Positions 9,430 to 20,834 of a stretch of DNA of 64,000 bases are shown one piece after another. The position numbers and the translations under genes were made by a program. Within the stretch, counting starts at the first letter, position 1, and every line of letters begins with the position of its first letter. Below the pieces are notes generated by a model. It saw only the letters and a list, made by a program, of their open reading frames with translations. It was not told the DNA's origin and did not search any database. This DNA comes from Tamarix chinensis (taxonomy: Eukaryota; Streptophyta; Magnoliopsida; Caryophyllales; Tamaricaceae), in assembly GCA_030549775.1 (NCBI GenBank), contig CM060173.1, positions 8,716,501 through 8,780,500 on the forward strand, given 5' to 3'.

Positions 9430-12400
9430 TGTAACACCTTGCCTATCAAAACCTAATTTGTATAAATATTAATGTTGATTTATGAGTTTTAAACTTTAAT
9501 TTTATTTTACTCAATTTTTTTGTATTTAAATCATGTTTTTCATAAATGTTTGTTAAGGTTTTAATTAGTTTTATGGTTTTATTGACTGTTTTGAATTTAT
9601 GTTAAAATTTATTTAATCATTTGTCACTACAGACTATTTTAGGTAAATTCATTCACAACTATACTTTTATTAAATTCACATGATTCAATTTTCATTTAAA
9701 AAATATTTTTATTTAGTTGAATGTTTAGTTTTTTAATATTTTAAATTCTTTTTTTAGTATAGTTTCATTTTTTGATTATGGCCTTATTGTAGCGTTATAT
9801 TTTGCTTACAAAAATAAATTATTTTAAATTATAAAATTTATTTAAATTATTAAAGTTATTTTTAATCATTTTTATTTGTAGAAAATATTTTTGTATTTAA
9901 AATTATTTATTTTTACAAGGTTGATAAGATCTTCAAAACATTTAAATTAAAATGATTTCCATAATTTGTTTATTATTTTATTTTCAAAATTAATTTTCTT
10001 TCATTTTTCTCGTTTTGGTTTGTGAAGGAAATTTTCAAAAATGTATTAAATCATTTTTAGTTGTTTAAATTGTTTTGAAAATAAAATTATTTTTTCATAT
10101 TTTTATCCTATGATTTTCATTTGATAAGTTTTTGGTAAAATTACCTTTAACATATTCAATATATTTTGTTAAAAAAAAAGCTAAACCCTACCTGACCCCT
10201 CCCTTTCCTTTTCTTTTTTCTCTTCTCTCTTCTTTTTCTTTTCTTCATGTGTCGGAGATCAACCTCCCCTTCTCTTCTTCTCTACTTCGTTCTCTAACAC
10301 CACCAGCCACCACACCACCTTGCCACCACTCCCTCCACTTTATTCGCTTGCTGTCGTTGATGGCAATACATGAGCAGCAAACCAACGCGAGCAGGCAAGC
10401 AAAGTGGGTCGCTCCACAGTGCTTCAACGCCAACTCCACCACCTGCTATTGTGAGCCCAACTAACAATTAGTGCGTGGTCTTCACCCACAGACGAAGATC
10501 CACCGCCCTTTACCTATTCTTTTTTGGCTAAATTCATTTGGTATATTTTTCCCAAATCCTAACTTCTAAATTTTGGTTTGATTATGTGAATTTGCTATAA
10601 TTAATCTAAATTAATTACTAAATTGAGTGCATATATATTGTATGATTGATTTGGATGGTTTAATTGTGTGGTATATGTTGATTTCTATATTTTGGGATTT
10701 TTTACCCTATTATGACTTGATTTCTCTGATTCGCCTAATTAAGCTATTTTGGATAAATTAACTGTGCAATATACTTTGAAATATATTTAATTTCATATGG
10801 AGGTGTCAATTTGAGAATTTGATGAGAAATCAATCGGAATTGGATAGTTATGGCAAAGCTCTTGTGGATTTAAATTAGATCAATCTATAAGTAATTTTAT
10901 TAAACTGATTATACAATTTATATTAAAATATATTTAATTTCATTTATGATTGATCAATTTAAATATTTGAATAAGATTTGATTGGATTTATAGTTTGAGT
11001 TCAAAAATCCTAATTATGTTAAATTGGATTTCCTTTATTATTTTTAATCAATTGAGTATGCGGTATGTTATAAAATAGGTCTAATTGTATTTCTAAACAT
11101 TCAATTTAAATAAATGAATAAACTTTCACCGAATTGCATTTTTAGGCTTAAAACCCTAAGTTTCAAATAAAATTATGAAATTTGTCATTTGTATAGTTGT
11201 TTCTTCTTAAATTAATTTTATAAAATTATTTGAAATGATCTTAATTGCATTCTAATGCACTCAATTTAAATTAATTGGTTTGAATTGTTCGGATTTGTAT
11301 TCTAGGCTTTAAACCCCTAATTTTTGGGAATAGTTTAATGAAATCTTGTTGTGTTTGATTATTTCATGTATTAATTAATTGGTTTTGATGTAAAATCAAT
11401 CAAATTGTGTTTCTAGTTCATCGTTTGAATTAATTCTATGAAATTGATCGATTTGACATTTTAGGGTTGTAAGCCCTAATTATATAAGTGGTTTTTGTTA
11501 AAGTTTTCTTATTTTCTATTATTCTATGTTTGGATTCGTTATCTCCAACTTAGTCTTATGATTTTCAAATGGGATGTAGGAAGGCGAGTTAAGGGGATTC
11601 CAAAGCTAGAATTTTCCTTTTTCTTATGATAGAATAACTTGAAATCTAAGTAAACATCCTAAACTTGTGGTTAATAGAGTTTTATGTGTTGATGTCTATT
11701 ATTCCATATTTTGGTTAAGCTAAGAGAATGGTAGAGTTTTTTTAATAAGGTGCATAGTTTGTGTGCCTCCATCAAATGGCTATTTTAGCATTCGTATGTT
11801 GTATATTATCTTGTGGTGTGGTATCATGCAGTTCTTCAGATATATGAATCATAATTCTTTTTAGTTTTATTTTATGAATTATTTTATTGTGTAAGTTGTG
11901 TAAATATACCATGATTTATTCATTTAATATCATATTTGTTAATACGAATGCAAGTGGTTGAATTCGTTATTGGTAATCATATGTGATGGTCGTTAAGAAA
12001 ATTTACGATGTGTTATATATGACAGAACATGTGGTCAAGGACATAAAGTATGAATAATACATGTGACAAGTGTAAGGAATGAATTATGAGAACTGTGTTA
12101 TAGGTCACATCAGTGGTCGTAGCCAGTGGTTGTATATATTCCACCTTGATTAGCCCTAGGATTGTCTCCGAGGTAGGGTCTTGTGGCATATGTCTTTCCT
12201 ATTATTTTGTATGGTGCTATCTGTCTCAGTGCAGTATCGTATTTCATGCTTGTTATTGGTCTCTGTTGCTTTAGCAAGGTCTCTCTTTCTTCTTTATAGG
12301 CGACTTACAAGTCCTATAAGGGGTGTGCACACTTAAGGAATTAGGGTACCGAGTGGTTTTCGTGGTTGTCTCGAGTCTTTGTGCTCTTGATGATCATTTT

Positions 12401-12560
12401 GTATAGTGTTATCTATCTTTGTATGGTAGCGTATTCTTGGGTATCATATAGCCACTATGCGTGGGAATTTCGTGAATAAAGAAATGTGGTGATTATTGTA
12501 GTGCATCTCATTGCTAATCATGCCTTCTTTTCTTACATAACACGATAGTCTATTCTCCCC
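9430..12560 (+). mobile_element. LTR-like block interrupting the integrase, right end not found
   Basis: Begins TGTAACACC at 9430, at the point where integrase similarity stops. It then runs AT-rich, has a short pyrimidine-rich block (10190-10510) and later carries CCTATAAGGGGTGTGCACAC at about 12315, a motif shared with the LTRs at 582-2460 and 20835-24337. Distance from start to that motif is about 2.9 kb, against about 2.6 kb in 20835-24337. I found no matching TSD (GTAAT) or terminal CA, so the end near 12560 is approximate. Confidence 0.45.
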
Positions 12561-12849
12561 CTTTCCCATTGAAATGACCAAAAATTTTAAGGCACGTCAA
12601 CTTTTGCGTCAAATTTAATATGCTCCAAATTTACAATTGTTTTAGTTAATTATAACCAATGTAGATGTTTTTATACAAACCCATTAAATTACTATTCACA
12701 ACTAATGTTATTAATACAAATTCATTATTCCTATTAAATCACTATTCATCACAATCTACTATTTATTATATTATTAACTTTATCAAAATATCCTAAATAC
12801 CTCATAATTTCCTAAAATATCTTACAGGATGTATGAGATACAAATATTT

Positions 12850-13700
12850 GATCTAAAAAAGCCCTAATGATGGATTACCCAATTGGCTACAAATAGAAAC
12901 CTCCTACCATGGGATCAATACTCAGACTAAGAACATAGTATATTCCTTGACCAATGGAGCACTATTTAGCAAAACCTATGACCAAGCCTATCACATCATT
13001 GACATTATAACATGCAACCACCAATAATAGGCTAGCATGAAGAATGTCAATATTGTTGAAGCAACTAGTATCCTTAAAGTGGATTCTATCAAATCTCTAA
13101 GGGTGGTTATATCATCCACAACTAACATGATCAAGGCTATGTCTACTTCAAATTCACAAGATTTAGGGCAACGAGTAGAGGAACACCCTATAGTATAGGT
13201 TGTTGTTGTATCTTGTGTTTACAATAGAGTGTGTCATTTGGTTAAGGAGTGTCTTACTAATCTTGTGTTTATGAATTATGTAGGCACTCAGCCTATGGGA
13301 AACTAGTAGTATATAAATAACTATAATCAAAACTAGAGGCAACATCATAACTTACCCTAGAAAAATGACAACAACTTAAAGCCTTGCATCAAATTTCCAA
13401 CATCCACGTTATTAACCCTACCAAGCTTAAAATAATAGTAAACTTTCTCTTCAACCCTATAATGTTGAAAAATTTGATTCACTTGATATCCTACTAAAAT
13501 AATACATGTCTAAGAATGATGCTATAATCTAAATCTAAACAACATCATTGAGGATTTTGACTCAAGTGGGGAAACCTGTCCCAATATTGAGCAGCAAACC
13601 CTAAGGCGACATGCCCTGTGGCATGGAGAACCCTAGAAGAGAAAAGAATGAGCAACATATATCCATCTCATAGAGAAGTAATAGGGAGGTTGGTTTTTTA
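12850..13700 (+). pseudogene. Athila-like gag remnant
   Basis: Reading across stops and frameshifts on the plus strand, fragments fall in the order of an Athila gag: TYDQAYHIIDII near 12975 (family form TYDEAYELLE), a decayed zinc knuckle near 13210-13252 reading SCVYNRVCHLVKECLTN, then FMNYVGTQPMGN, a Y-NNYNQN segment, and near 13600 HALWHGEP followed by RRE-type residues (family form SDTENPRREG). The knuckle keeps first C, H and last C but has Asn for the second Cys. This is the structural protein of a Ty3/gypsy element, non-functional here. Confidence 0.7.
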
Positions 13701-13880
13701 ATTGATGACTTCTTTAAGGAATATCATCTTATAGGGAAAACTAATACTCGAACCCTATAAGAAGTATAGGAAGTGCCACCTTACAACATTAGTTGAAGGA
13801 AAAATCAAGAATACATTGGTTATGTAGTGTCTCATCCCATGTTAGCCAAGTTAAAACCTAAATAAGAACATAATTCAGTT

Positions 13881-14099
13881 GTGGATAATGTATACACTCT
13901 TACACCACCTTTTCCACAAAGGCTAAAGATGAGCCAACAAGAGTTGTATATTACTATAGAAAGTACTATAGGATGTTCTACTGAGGGGTGGAGATTATTT
14001 GATTATGGTCATCTGACTAACAATAGTAACTATGTTGTGGCATCTAGTGACCCTATAGAAGGACTAGTTGATGCCTATTGTAGCCATCATGCATACTGA
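13881..14099 (+). pseudogene. Short open stretch at the end of the Athila-like gag
   Basis: A 72-codon open frame contains TLTPPFPQRLKMSQQ, which matches the PPPFPQRL-type motif found shortly before the protease in Athila polyproteins. The rest (GWRLFDYGHLTNNS onward) matches nothing I recognise. After it, no protease, RT or integrase follows, so the element appears to have lost pol by deletion or to be a non-autonomous derivative. Confidence 0.5.
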
Positions 14100-14974
14100 A
14101 GCCCTAAGAGCTTATAGACCTCTTTGAGGGGGAGGTCATACCTCCTAAACCTCCACCTTAAGGGATTATTCTTACTACGTTTTTTTTCTTTGTTTTCTTA
14201 TTGTTATTTTATATGTCTATGGTATAAGAATAGTGCATCCTTTTAGGGGGATGACTTGAATTCTTTTTTTATTAGCTCTTTATGCATTTTTTGTGACTTT
14301 TATATTGTTTGTTTGGTAACAATGTTGTGGCATTATAATAACATATCAGTTCCCTGTGCCTTCACATATTTGTGAAATATTTTGGAACTTATTTTTCATT
14401 TCTTTTGCTTCTTTTCTTCCATTTTATGTTTCTCTTTTATTTGTTATGTTCAATTATAGTCTCACTCTTACAATCTACACTATATTCTATCATTACGGTG
14501 TGCTTTTTTTTTCTTTTTAGTTTTTAACCTTATAAGGTGTAGATTTGACCACACGTAACCATTTTACTTATACAATGAGGACAATGTTACTTTTGAAGTT
14601 TGGGGGGAAGGGTCTTATAGATTATTATTTTTATTTTCTTTTCAAATGTTAAATATCAATCTTTTCTTTTTGAATTAATGGCGTACCTATTTTTTTCTTA
14701 CCCTCTTTGAATTTAACAATACAATAGCATGATCTATCCTATAGTAAGCATTTATTACATAGCATTTATCACATGCTACCTTGAATTTTGGCCTAAATGC
14801 ATTCCCAATGCCTTGACTTATGATTGGCACAATGAACTCAATAAAGCAAAATAAGGATGTTGCCTCTTTTTTTGTGATTTATTAGTTTTTTGTTGCTATA
14901 GCATGCATAGTTGTTGGTTAAATTTGTCAACATTCTATATTGAACACATGATCATGGGGTATCTTCACTAGACC
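14100..14974 (+). other. 3' non-coding part of the Athila-like element
   Basis: No gene. At about 14577-14610, GAGGACAATGTT...AAGTTTGGGGGG resembles the purine-rich signal upstream of the 3' LTR in Athila elements. The sequence is interrupted by giant LTR A2 and continues at 20106. Confidence 0.45.
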
Positions 14975-14979
14975 ATTAG
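14975..14979. repeat. Target-site duplication of A2, left copy (ATTAG)
   Basis: ATTAG immediately precedes A2 and is repeated exactly at 20101-20105. Confidence 0.9.
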
Positions 14980-15279
14980 TTTAATACCCCAAAAATTTTA
15001 AAAACTGATAATTTAATAAATAGCTTTTACTTAGGATAAATTAACTTTTAAATTTATTTAAGTTAATTACTTTGTGGATTTTGAGTATATAAAAAAGGAT
15101 ATGAATATTTAATAAATTGAAATAAATATTTTGTAATTTTATTATACTCATTTTATTTAAATAATTTTTCAAACCAATATTTTTCTAAAATTAACCTTTT
15201 TAAACCAATACATTAAATTATAATAAATTAATTTATCTATCAAAAATATTAAATTCTATTATTCCAAAAATTATTTTAT

Positions 15280-16420
15280 TTCTCCCTATTTTCCTTTTCC
15301 TTTTTCTTTCCCCTTTTTCTTCTTTTCTGTTTTCTTTCTCTTTCCTTTTTCTTCCCCTGACCCACCGACCCACTTCCTCCTCTTTTTCCCCTTCTCCAGC
15401 GCGGATATGTAGCTCACCTTCCTCCTTTTTTTCCTCTTTCTTTCCCCCAATTGGGCCAGCCCAACTCCTTTCTTTTCTTCCCCTCTCCCTCGCGTGCGGG
15501 TCGACCCTCTCCTTTTCTTTCTCCCTCAATTGGCTGACCTGCTTTCTTTCTTTCTCCTTCTTCTTCTCTCCTTCTTCCTTCTTCTTCGACGTCAACCACT
15601 GCACACCGCCTGTAACTCTAGCTTGCAACCGCCACCTCTGCCACCTTCCCTTTGCAGCCTGTCACCCTGGTCTCTTCCTCATCCTTTTCTTCCAATTTTC
15701 ATACCAAACCAGCCCCTACAAACCCTCCCTACATGTCTTGTTTTTCCCTTCTTCTTCTCCTCTTCCCGCCACACTACGAGCCACCCTTTTGCATCGTACC
15801 TAATTGACCACACCTACCTTCTCCCACCCTTCCTTTTTCCTCTACTTAACCTCCCTTCTCTACCCTGTTTGAGCCGCTTTCTCCCTTTCCCAACCTCTTC
15901 TTCTCCTTTTTTTCTCCTCTCCTTTCCTTTCCCTATTTTTTCTCTGCCACCCTCGACTGCCGCTTCCACCGCCCTACCAACCACCTGCACCACCTCCTAC
16001 CATACCTACTACCACCCTGCACCACCAAGCCACCCCTTGAGCCCCTATAACCACCCTTCTTCCTCTTCTTTTCTTTCCCCCCTTCTCGACCTCCACCCTG
16101 CACCTCCATCATCCTACTGCTTCCGACACCTCCCAAGCCACCAACCTACCCCCTGCAACATCCTCTACCACCCTACATCCTCCTTTGGTCGAAGCCCAGC
16201 CCTACAACCCCTCTTTTTCCTTCTTCTCCTCCGCCACCCCCACAACCCACTTCGTAGCCCTTGGCCACCAATAATCCATCCCCAACCACCACCTACAACC
16301 CCACTCCACTCTTGCACCCATCCTTTGCCCTAACTCCCCTCCACCTGCCCTCCTCCTAGCCTCCCTTCTCCTATTGCCTTCTTTGACCCCTTCCTCCTTC
16401 ATTTATGCATACAGCTCATG
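15280..16420 (+). repeat. A2 pyrimidine-rich block
   Basis: About 1.1 kb of C/T-rich sequence on the plus strand, giving a 279-codon Pro/Ser/Leu-rich open frame (15494-16333) that shows no domain, signal peptide or codon pattern of a gene. Equivalent blocks sit at the same place in A1 and A3. In A3 a TATA box follows inside the block, so this may be the promoter end of the LTR. Confidence 0.8.
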
Positions 16421-17089
16421 CTGAGTGAGCACCGTGAGTCTTGCCCTAATTTTAGCCTAAACTACATTAATTTTAAGGTATAAAAATAGTTGGTGCATTA
16501 TATATTAATTAATCTTTTGATATAAAAATTATTCCTTTGATTTTTCCTACATCTATTATGCTAATTTTTGATATTGTTTTAGGGACTGATTTTTACTAAT
16601 CAAAGCTTGAATCTTTAACCGGGGTACCCGTAAAGTTTGATTTTTGCAGAAAATAAGGTAACTGATAAACCCTACTTAAATGTATGGATATATGTATGAT
16701 AACATAGTAGGATTTTTAATATGTTACATGCATGACATATGTTGTTAAGTATAATGTATTTAGTTGTTTGTGTTGATTGATAGAAAGGAAAACATGTTAA
16801 TTTATGTGTCAAGTGTAGAAATAATGGTTAAGGAAGGAGCTTTGTTGTTAATAGTAATGTTAAGTGTATATGTATGGTATGATATGCTAATATGGCCACT
16901 TGGTGCATCAGTAATGTTAATATGAGTCCAAGGGGCATTTTGGTAATTTATGCATGTGCAAAAGGTGTGGCCTAAATATGTGTTAATGATAATTAATAAT
17001 AGTTGGTGGAGTTGAATGATGGGTATGGAGCATTAATATTGATATTTTATATAGTGAGGGTATTTAGTAAAAGTGTTATAATAAGGGAA

Positions 17090-18060
17090 AATGGTAAATT
17101 ATAAGAGTAAAGGGGGTAAAATGGTAAATGGACAAGGAAGAAGGGCATTTTAGTAATTTTACATGGAAGTGGGATAACTTGGTGATTTTTGGGTGTAAGA
17201 AAGTATTTTGGTGAATTAAATATAATGGAAAGGGTAATATGGTAATTTGGTAAAGTAAAGGGGTAAAATGGTGATTTAATAAAGTAGAAGGGTAAAATGG
17301 TAAATTGTTATAAAGGAATGGTAATTTTGGTAATTTAATAAAGTAGAAGGGTAATATGGTAATTTGGTATAAAGGAAGGGAATTTTGGTAATTATGTAAA
17401 GTAAAAAGGGTAAAATGGAAAGTTGGTATAAAGGAAGGGTATTTTGGTAAGTTAATAAAGTAGAAGGGTAAAATGGTAAATTGGTGTAAAAGAAGGGTAT
17501 TTTGGTAATTTAATAAAGTAGAAGGGTAAAATGGTAATTTGGTGTAAAGTAAGGGTATTTTGGTAATTTAAGAAAGTAGAAGGGCAAAATGGTAAATATA
17601 GCAATGAAGTAGGACAATTTGGTAATTATAATAATGAAGAATGGTGATTTGGTAATTTAACCAACTAAAAGGGCAATTTGGTAATTATAATAATGAAGAA
17701 GGGTAATTTGGTAATCTAACTAACCAAATGGGAAATCTGACAAGTACAACAAGTATGAAGGGTGATTTGGTAACTTAAGATGCCTAAGGGACAATTTGGT
17801 AATTTAGATAAGCATAAAGGGTAATACAGTAATTTAACCTACTGGAAGGGTAAATTGGTAACTTAACAAGTATGAGGGGTAAAGTTGTTGATTTAATAAG
17901 TATGGAAGATAATTTTGTAATCTAACACAAGTAAGGAGCAATTTGGTAATTATGCAACATGGAGGGTGATATGGTAATTTGATAAATAAAGAGGGATAAC
18001 TTAATAATTTTACAAACAAGGGGTATTTTGGTAATTTTGTAGAGATGATAGGGGTAAATC
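17090..18060 (+). repeat. A2 29-bp minisatellite with dimeric order
   Basis: Between about 17225 and 17600 two 29-bp unit types alternate: one GGTAAAATGGTAAATTGG then TATAAAGGAAG, the other GGTATTTTGGTAATTT then AATAAAGTAGAAG. This gives a ~58-bp higher-order repeat. Outside the core, units drift in length and sequence. A1 has the same array in reverse. Confidence 0.85.
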
Positions 18061-18989
18061 AGTAACTTGTATTTAACATGTCAATGGATTAAAGGAGTTT
18101 CATAATAAGGCTCAAATAACATTGAATAGCAAGATAAGGGTATTTGACAAATCAGTAAATATCACAAGAACATGGCCTAACTTGGGATTGGATGGATACT
18201 TAAGGTTGTGGTATGGTGTTATTCTTATATTCATAAAGGAGGTGTCTTAATCATTAATCATGCATGGTATTGGGTGTTGGGTGTGAATTAAGGGCATGTT
18301 AGGGTTATGTATGCCATTATCCTTCGATGTGAACTAACCAGACTCTAAGGTCATAATGTGATTATGATATGATAACCCATATGGGACGTGAACAAATGGA
18401 AACGAATCTTGAATTGGAATTGGATGAGATAAGGATGGCCTTAGTGGTTTCTTTAGGTTAACATGGATAATTGTCTTACTTAATGATATTATAAACAAAT
18501 GGAAGTTAATAAGCATGTGGTTGTTATGCTTCTCGTAGTCACCTTAATTAAGACACTAATAATTAAAGTGGAAGACCTTGAGATTGTGAATGGTGACTCT
18601 TTAGGGGTCGCTACCCTAAAGACGTGGTTTAGTCCACGATTATTCTAGTATTTGCTGGTGTGCCTTAGTGCCCCAGCGAGGCCTTACATCTTACTCTATC
18701 TAGTTCTATGGACCTATTTAGGGGCTATGTATACTTATGGATTAGATGTCCTTGTCGGTAGTGTATTGTGTAGCTTGTGTGCACTAGTGCGACCAGGGTA
18801 CCTTTGTGTCCCTAGGTTGATGATTGAAGGGTACTAGATAGCTTGTATGCACCAGTATGACTGGTGTACCTTTGCATCTTTGAAATCTTGATCTCCCCCT
18901 CGAGGAAAACAAATGGAATTGTTGTGCTAATTAAAAGGGAAAACACTAATCATGAAAGTGAAAGACGATTGAGCCGAGCCCAAATGGAT

Positions 18990-19375
18990 TATATTATGTG
19001 TACCGGTCCATTGGTTATAATAGTGGCTCAGGAGTGCTTTGCCTTGGAAGATATATATGTGTATTGGTCCATTGATTATAATTGTAGCCTAGGAGTGCTT
19101 TGCCTTGGAAGATGTGTATGTATATTCTGGTCTACCGGCTATAATAGTGGGGGTCCGGAGCTCAATAAACCAAATCTTGAATGCGAATAAATCATGGAAA
19201 ATACTAATCACTTATAGTGGAATACCATGTGAGTCGGGACTAGACCGATCCACCAGCGATAATAGTGGCCATGAGTCTTTTGCCCGGGAGACCGGTCCAT
19301 CGGTGAATAATAGTGGTCAGGTGCGTGTTGCCCTTTATGTTTCTGATCCACCGGCTATAATAGTGGGTTTCCTGC
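18990..19375 (+). repeat. A2 array of ~50-bp CCGGT units
   Basis: Copies of the core CCACCGGCTATAATAGTGG and variants (with GATAATAGTGG or GAATAATAGTGG), separated by spacers such as CAGGAGTGCTTTGCC. Five to six copies, spacing 45-65 bp with one larger gap. Same module as in A1, A3 and A4. Confidence 0.85.
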
Positions 19376-20100
19376 ACTCACATGGATATAATTCAAGAGA
19401 TGATGATTGAGTAATAATATTTATTAATGGCTTAGGCCCAAAAGGTATTGATTATCATTATGATCTATTGATATGATATGAGTTTGGTTTTAGTGCTTGT
19501 CCCTGCTTGGGTATATGATGTATTTGCTAAGTATACGAATTTGTGTTATGCATTTTCTTATTGTATGAGATGTTGCCCTATGTATTAGCTAGTATGTCGT
19601 CATTCTACATAGTTTTTGTATTATGTGTTGCATGCGGGCCTGTCTTTCAGTCTGGTTTAAAGGGTTACTCAGTTCCATAGTACTGATGTGTTCCATTAGT
19701 GGGCCCATGCCTATTTAATGGGAAGTGTCCCTTGCAAGTCCATTATAGGTGCTATTCAAGAGGGCTTAGGTACGAGAGTAAGGATTATTTGGAAAATCCT
19801 TAGGTTATCTCTTCCACCTCTTTAATTCTTTGATAAATGATTTTACTATTGTAACCACTAATTGTGGGCTTATATCTTTTGTAACAAACCCAGTGCGCTA
19901 CTCTATTTTAAATTGAATTTGTATAAATCGTATTTTGTTTCTTTTAGCCTTAGCACTTGGTATTGTAATGGTAGGAGTAAACCGGTATGGTACTAAGTGT
20001 GGCGGTAATATCCCCAAAATTCACGGTGTTTGCTTTTCGCTTCCGCTATTTTCTTTCAATAAAATGAAAATTTTCGATAGTGAATTTTAGAGGTGTCACA

Positions 20101-20105
20101 ATTAG
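20101..20105. repeat. Target-site duplication of A2, right copy (ATTAG)
   Basis: Exact match to 14975-14979 directly after the terminal CACA. Confidence 0.9.
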
Positions 20106-20834
20106 TTAAATATAAACTCAGGTGAAAGAACAAGGTAGGAGAAGCCTTTCCTTATAAGCGACAAACCCATGAAGCTTTATTCCAAAGGATGTGGTGTTGC
20201 TAAGTAATCAACCCCTATTAAAAAAGTTTACGAGAATGTGTACCTAAATAGTAAAAGTTTTCATATATTTTCATGAAAGACATGATAATAATAATAGTAT
20301 AGTGGACTCTAACACTCCCAAAACCTAGTAATTAGGGGTACCTACATACATGAGATCCATGTGTACACTTGCATTAAAAATTGTTCTAGGGTGAGAGTTT
20401 GCTAGAACACTTCTGAAATAAGTGATAAAGTTCACTAATCATTGATACTTGTTTAAGACGTAGATGTATACTTGATTAAAAAGGCACTATGAACTTAATG
20501 AAACCCTTTAGCATATAAAAAAAACTACACCCATCCTATAGGAAAAGATTTGAGAAGGAAAACTATAAAATAGCTTGTAGGTATGGACTAAGACTACATG
20601 AAAAAACTTGATTGAGTTTGATAGGTTTAAGCGAAGAGATGCTTATGTGAATTCACACACTTTATGCTACCTCTTATAACTAAGTTCATATACATACTAG
20701 TAATTCGCAAATTTTTTTACCCTTTTTTTTAGTTGAATCAGTATAAGGGTAAGGATCAACACTTCAATACATGGTCAATGGTAAATATGGGATTTACATT
20801 TTTTAGCTCAATCAACAAATTAATTCTGGGGGAG
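20106..20834 (+). other. Continuation of the Athila-like 3' region, ending in a polypurine-tract-like run
   Basis: Continues from 14974 once A2 is removed. No gene is seen. It ends with CTGGGGGAG at 20826-20834, a purine run directly before TGATAACAC. That is where a polypurine tract would prime plus-strand synthesis next to a 3' LTR. Confidence 0.45.

Larger units (their letters stand above)
14980..20100 (+). mobile_element. Giant solo LTR A2 (5121 bp)
   Basis: Starts TTTAATACCCC (first dinucleotide drifted from TG) and ends GGTGTCACA, with perfect ATTAG duplications. The first 100 bp match the reverse complement of the right end of A1 around a shared AAAAGCTATTTATTA block. The last 150 bp share TTAGCACTTGGTATTG, ACTAAGTGTGGCGGTAA and ATCCCCA with A3. 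It holds the pyrimidine block, minisatellite and CCGGT array listed below. No retroviral coding domain or second LTR is seen. It sits inside the Athila-like element, so it is younger than that host element. Confidence 0.87.

Noticed and set aside
12560..12850. Search for a primer-binding site after the LTR-like block
   Set aside because: No stretch complementary to a plant tRNA 3' end (such as TGGTATCAGAGC or TGGCGCC) was seen, so no PBS is reported.
15494..16333. 279-codon open frame, the longest in the window
   Set aside because: Low-complexity Pro/Ser/Leu/Thr frame within the A2 pyrimidine block, with no domain and no similarity in sequence order to the A1/A3 frames.
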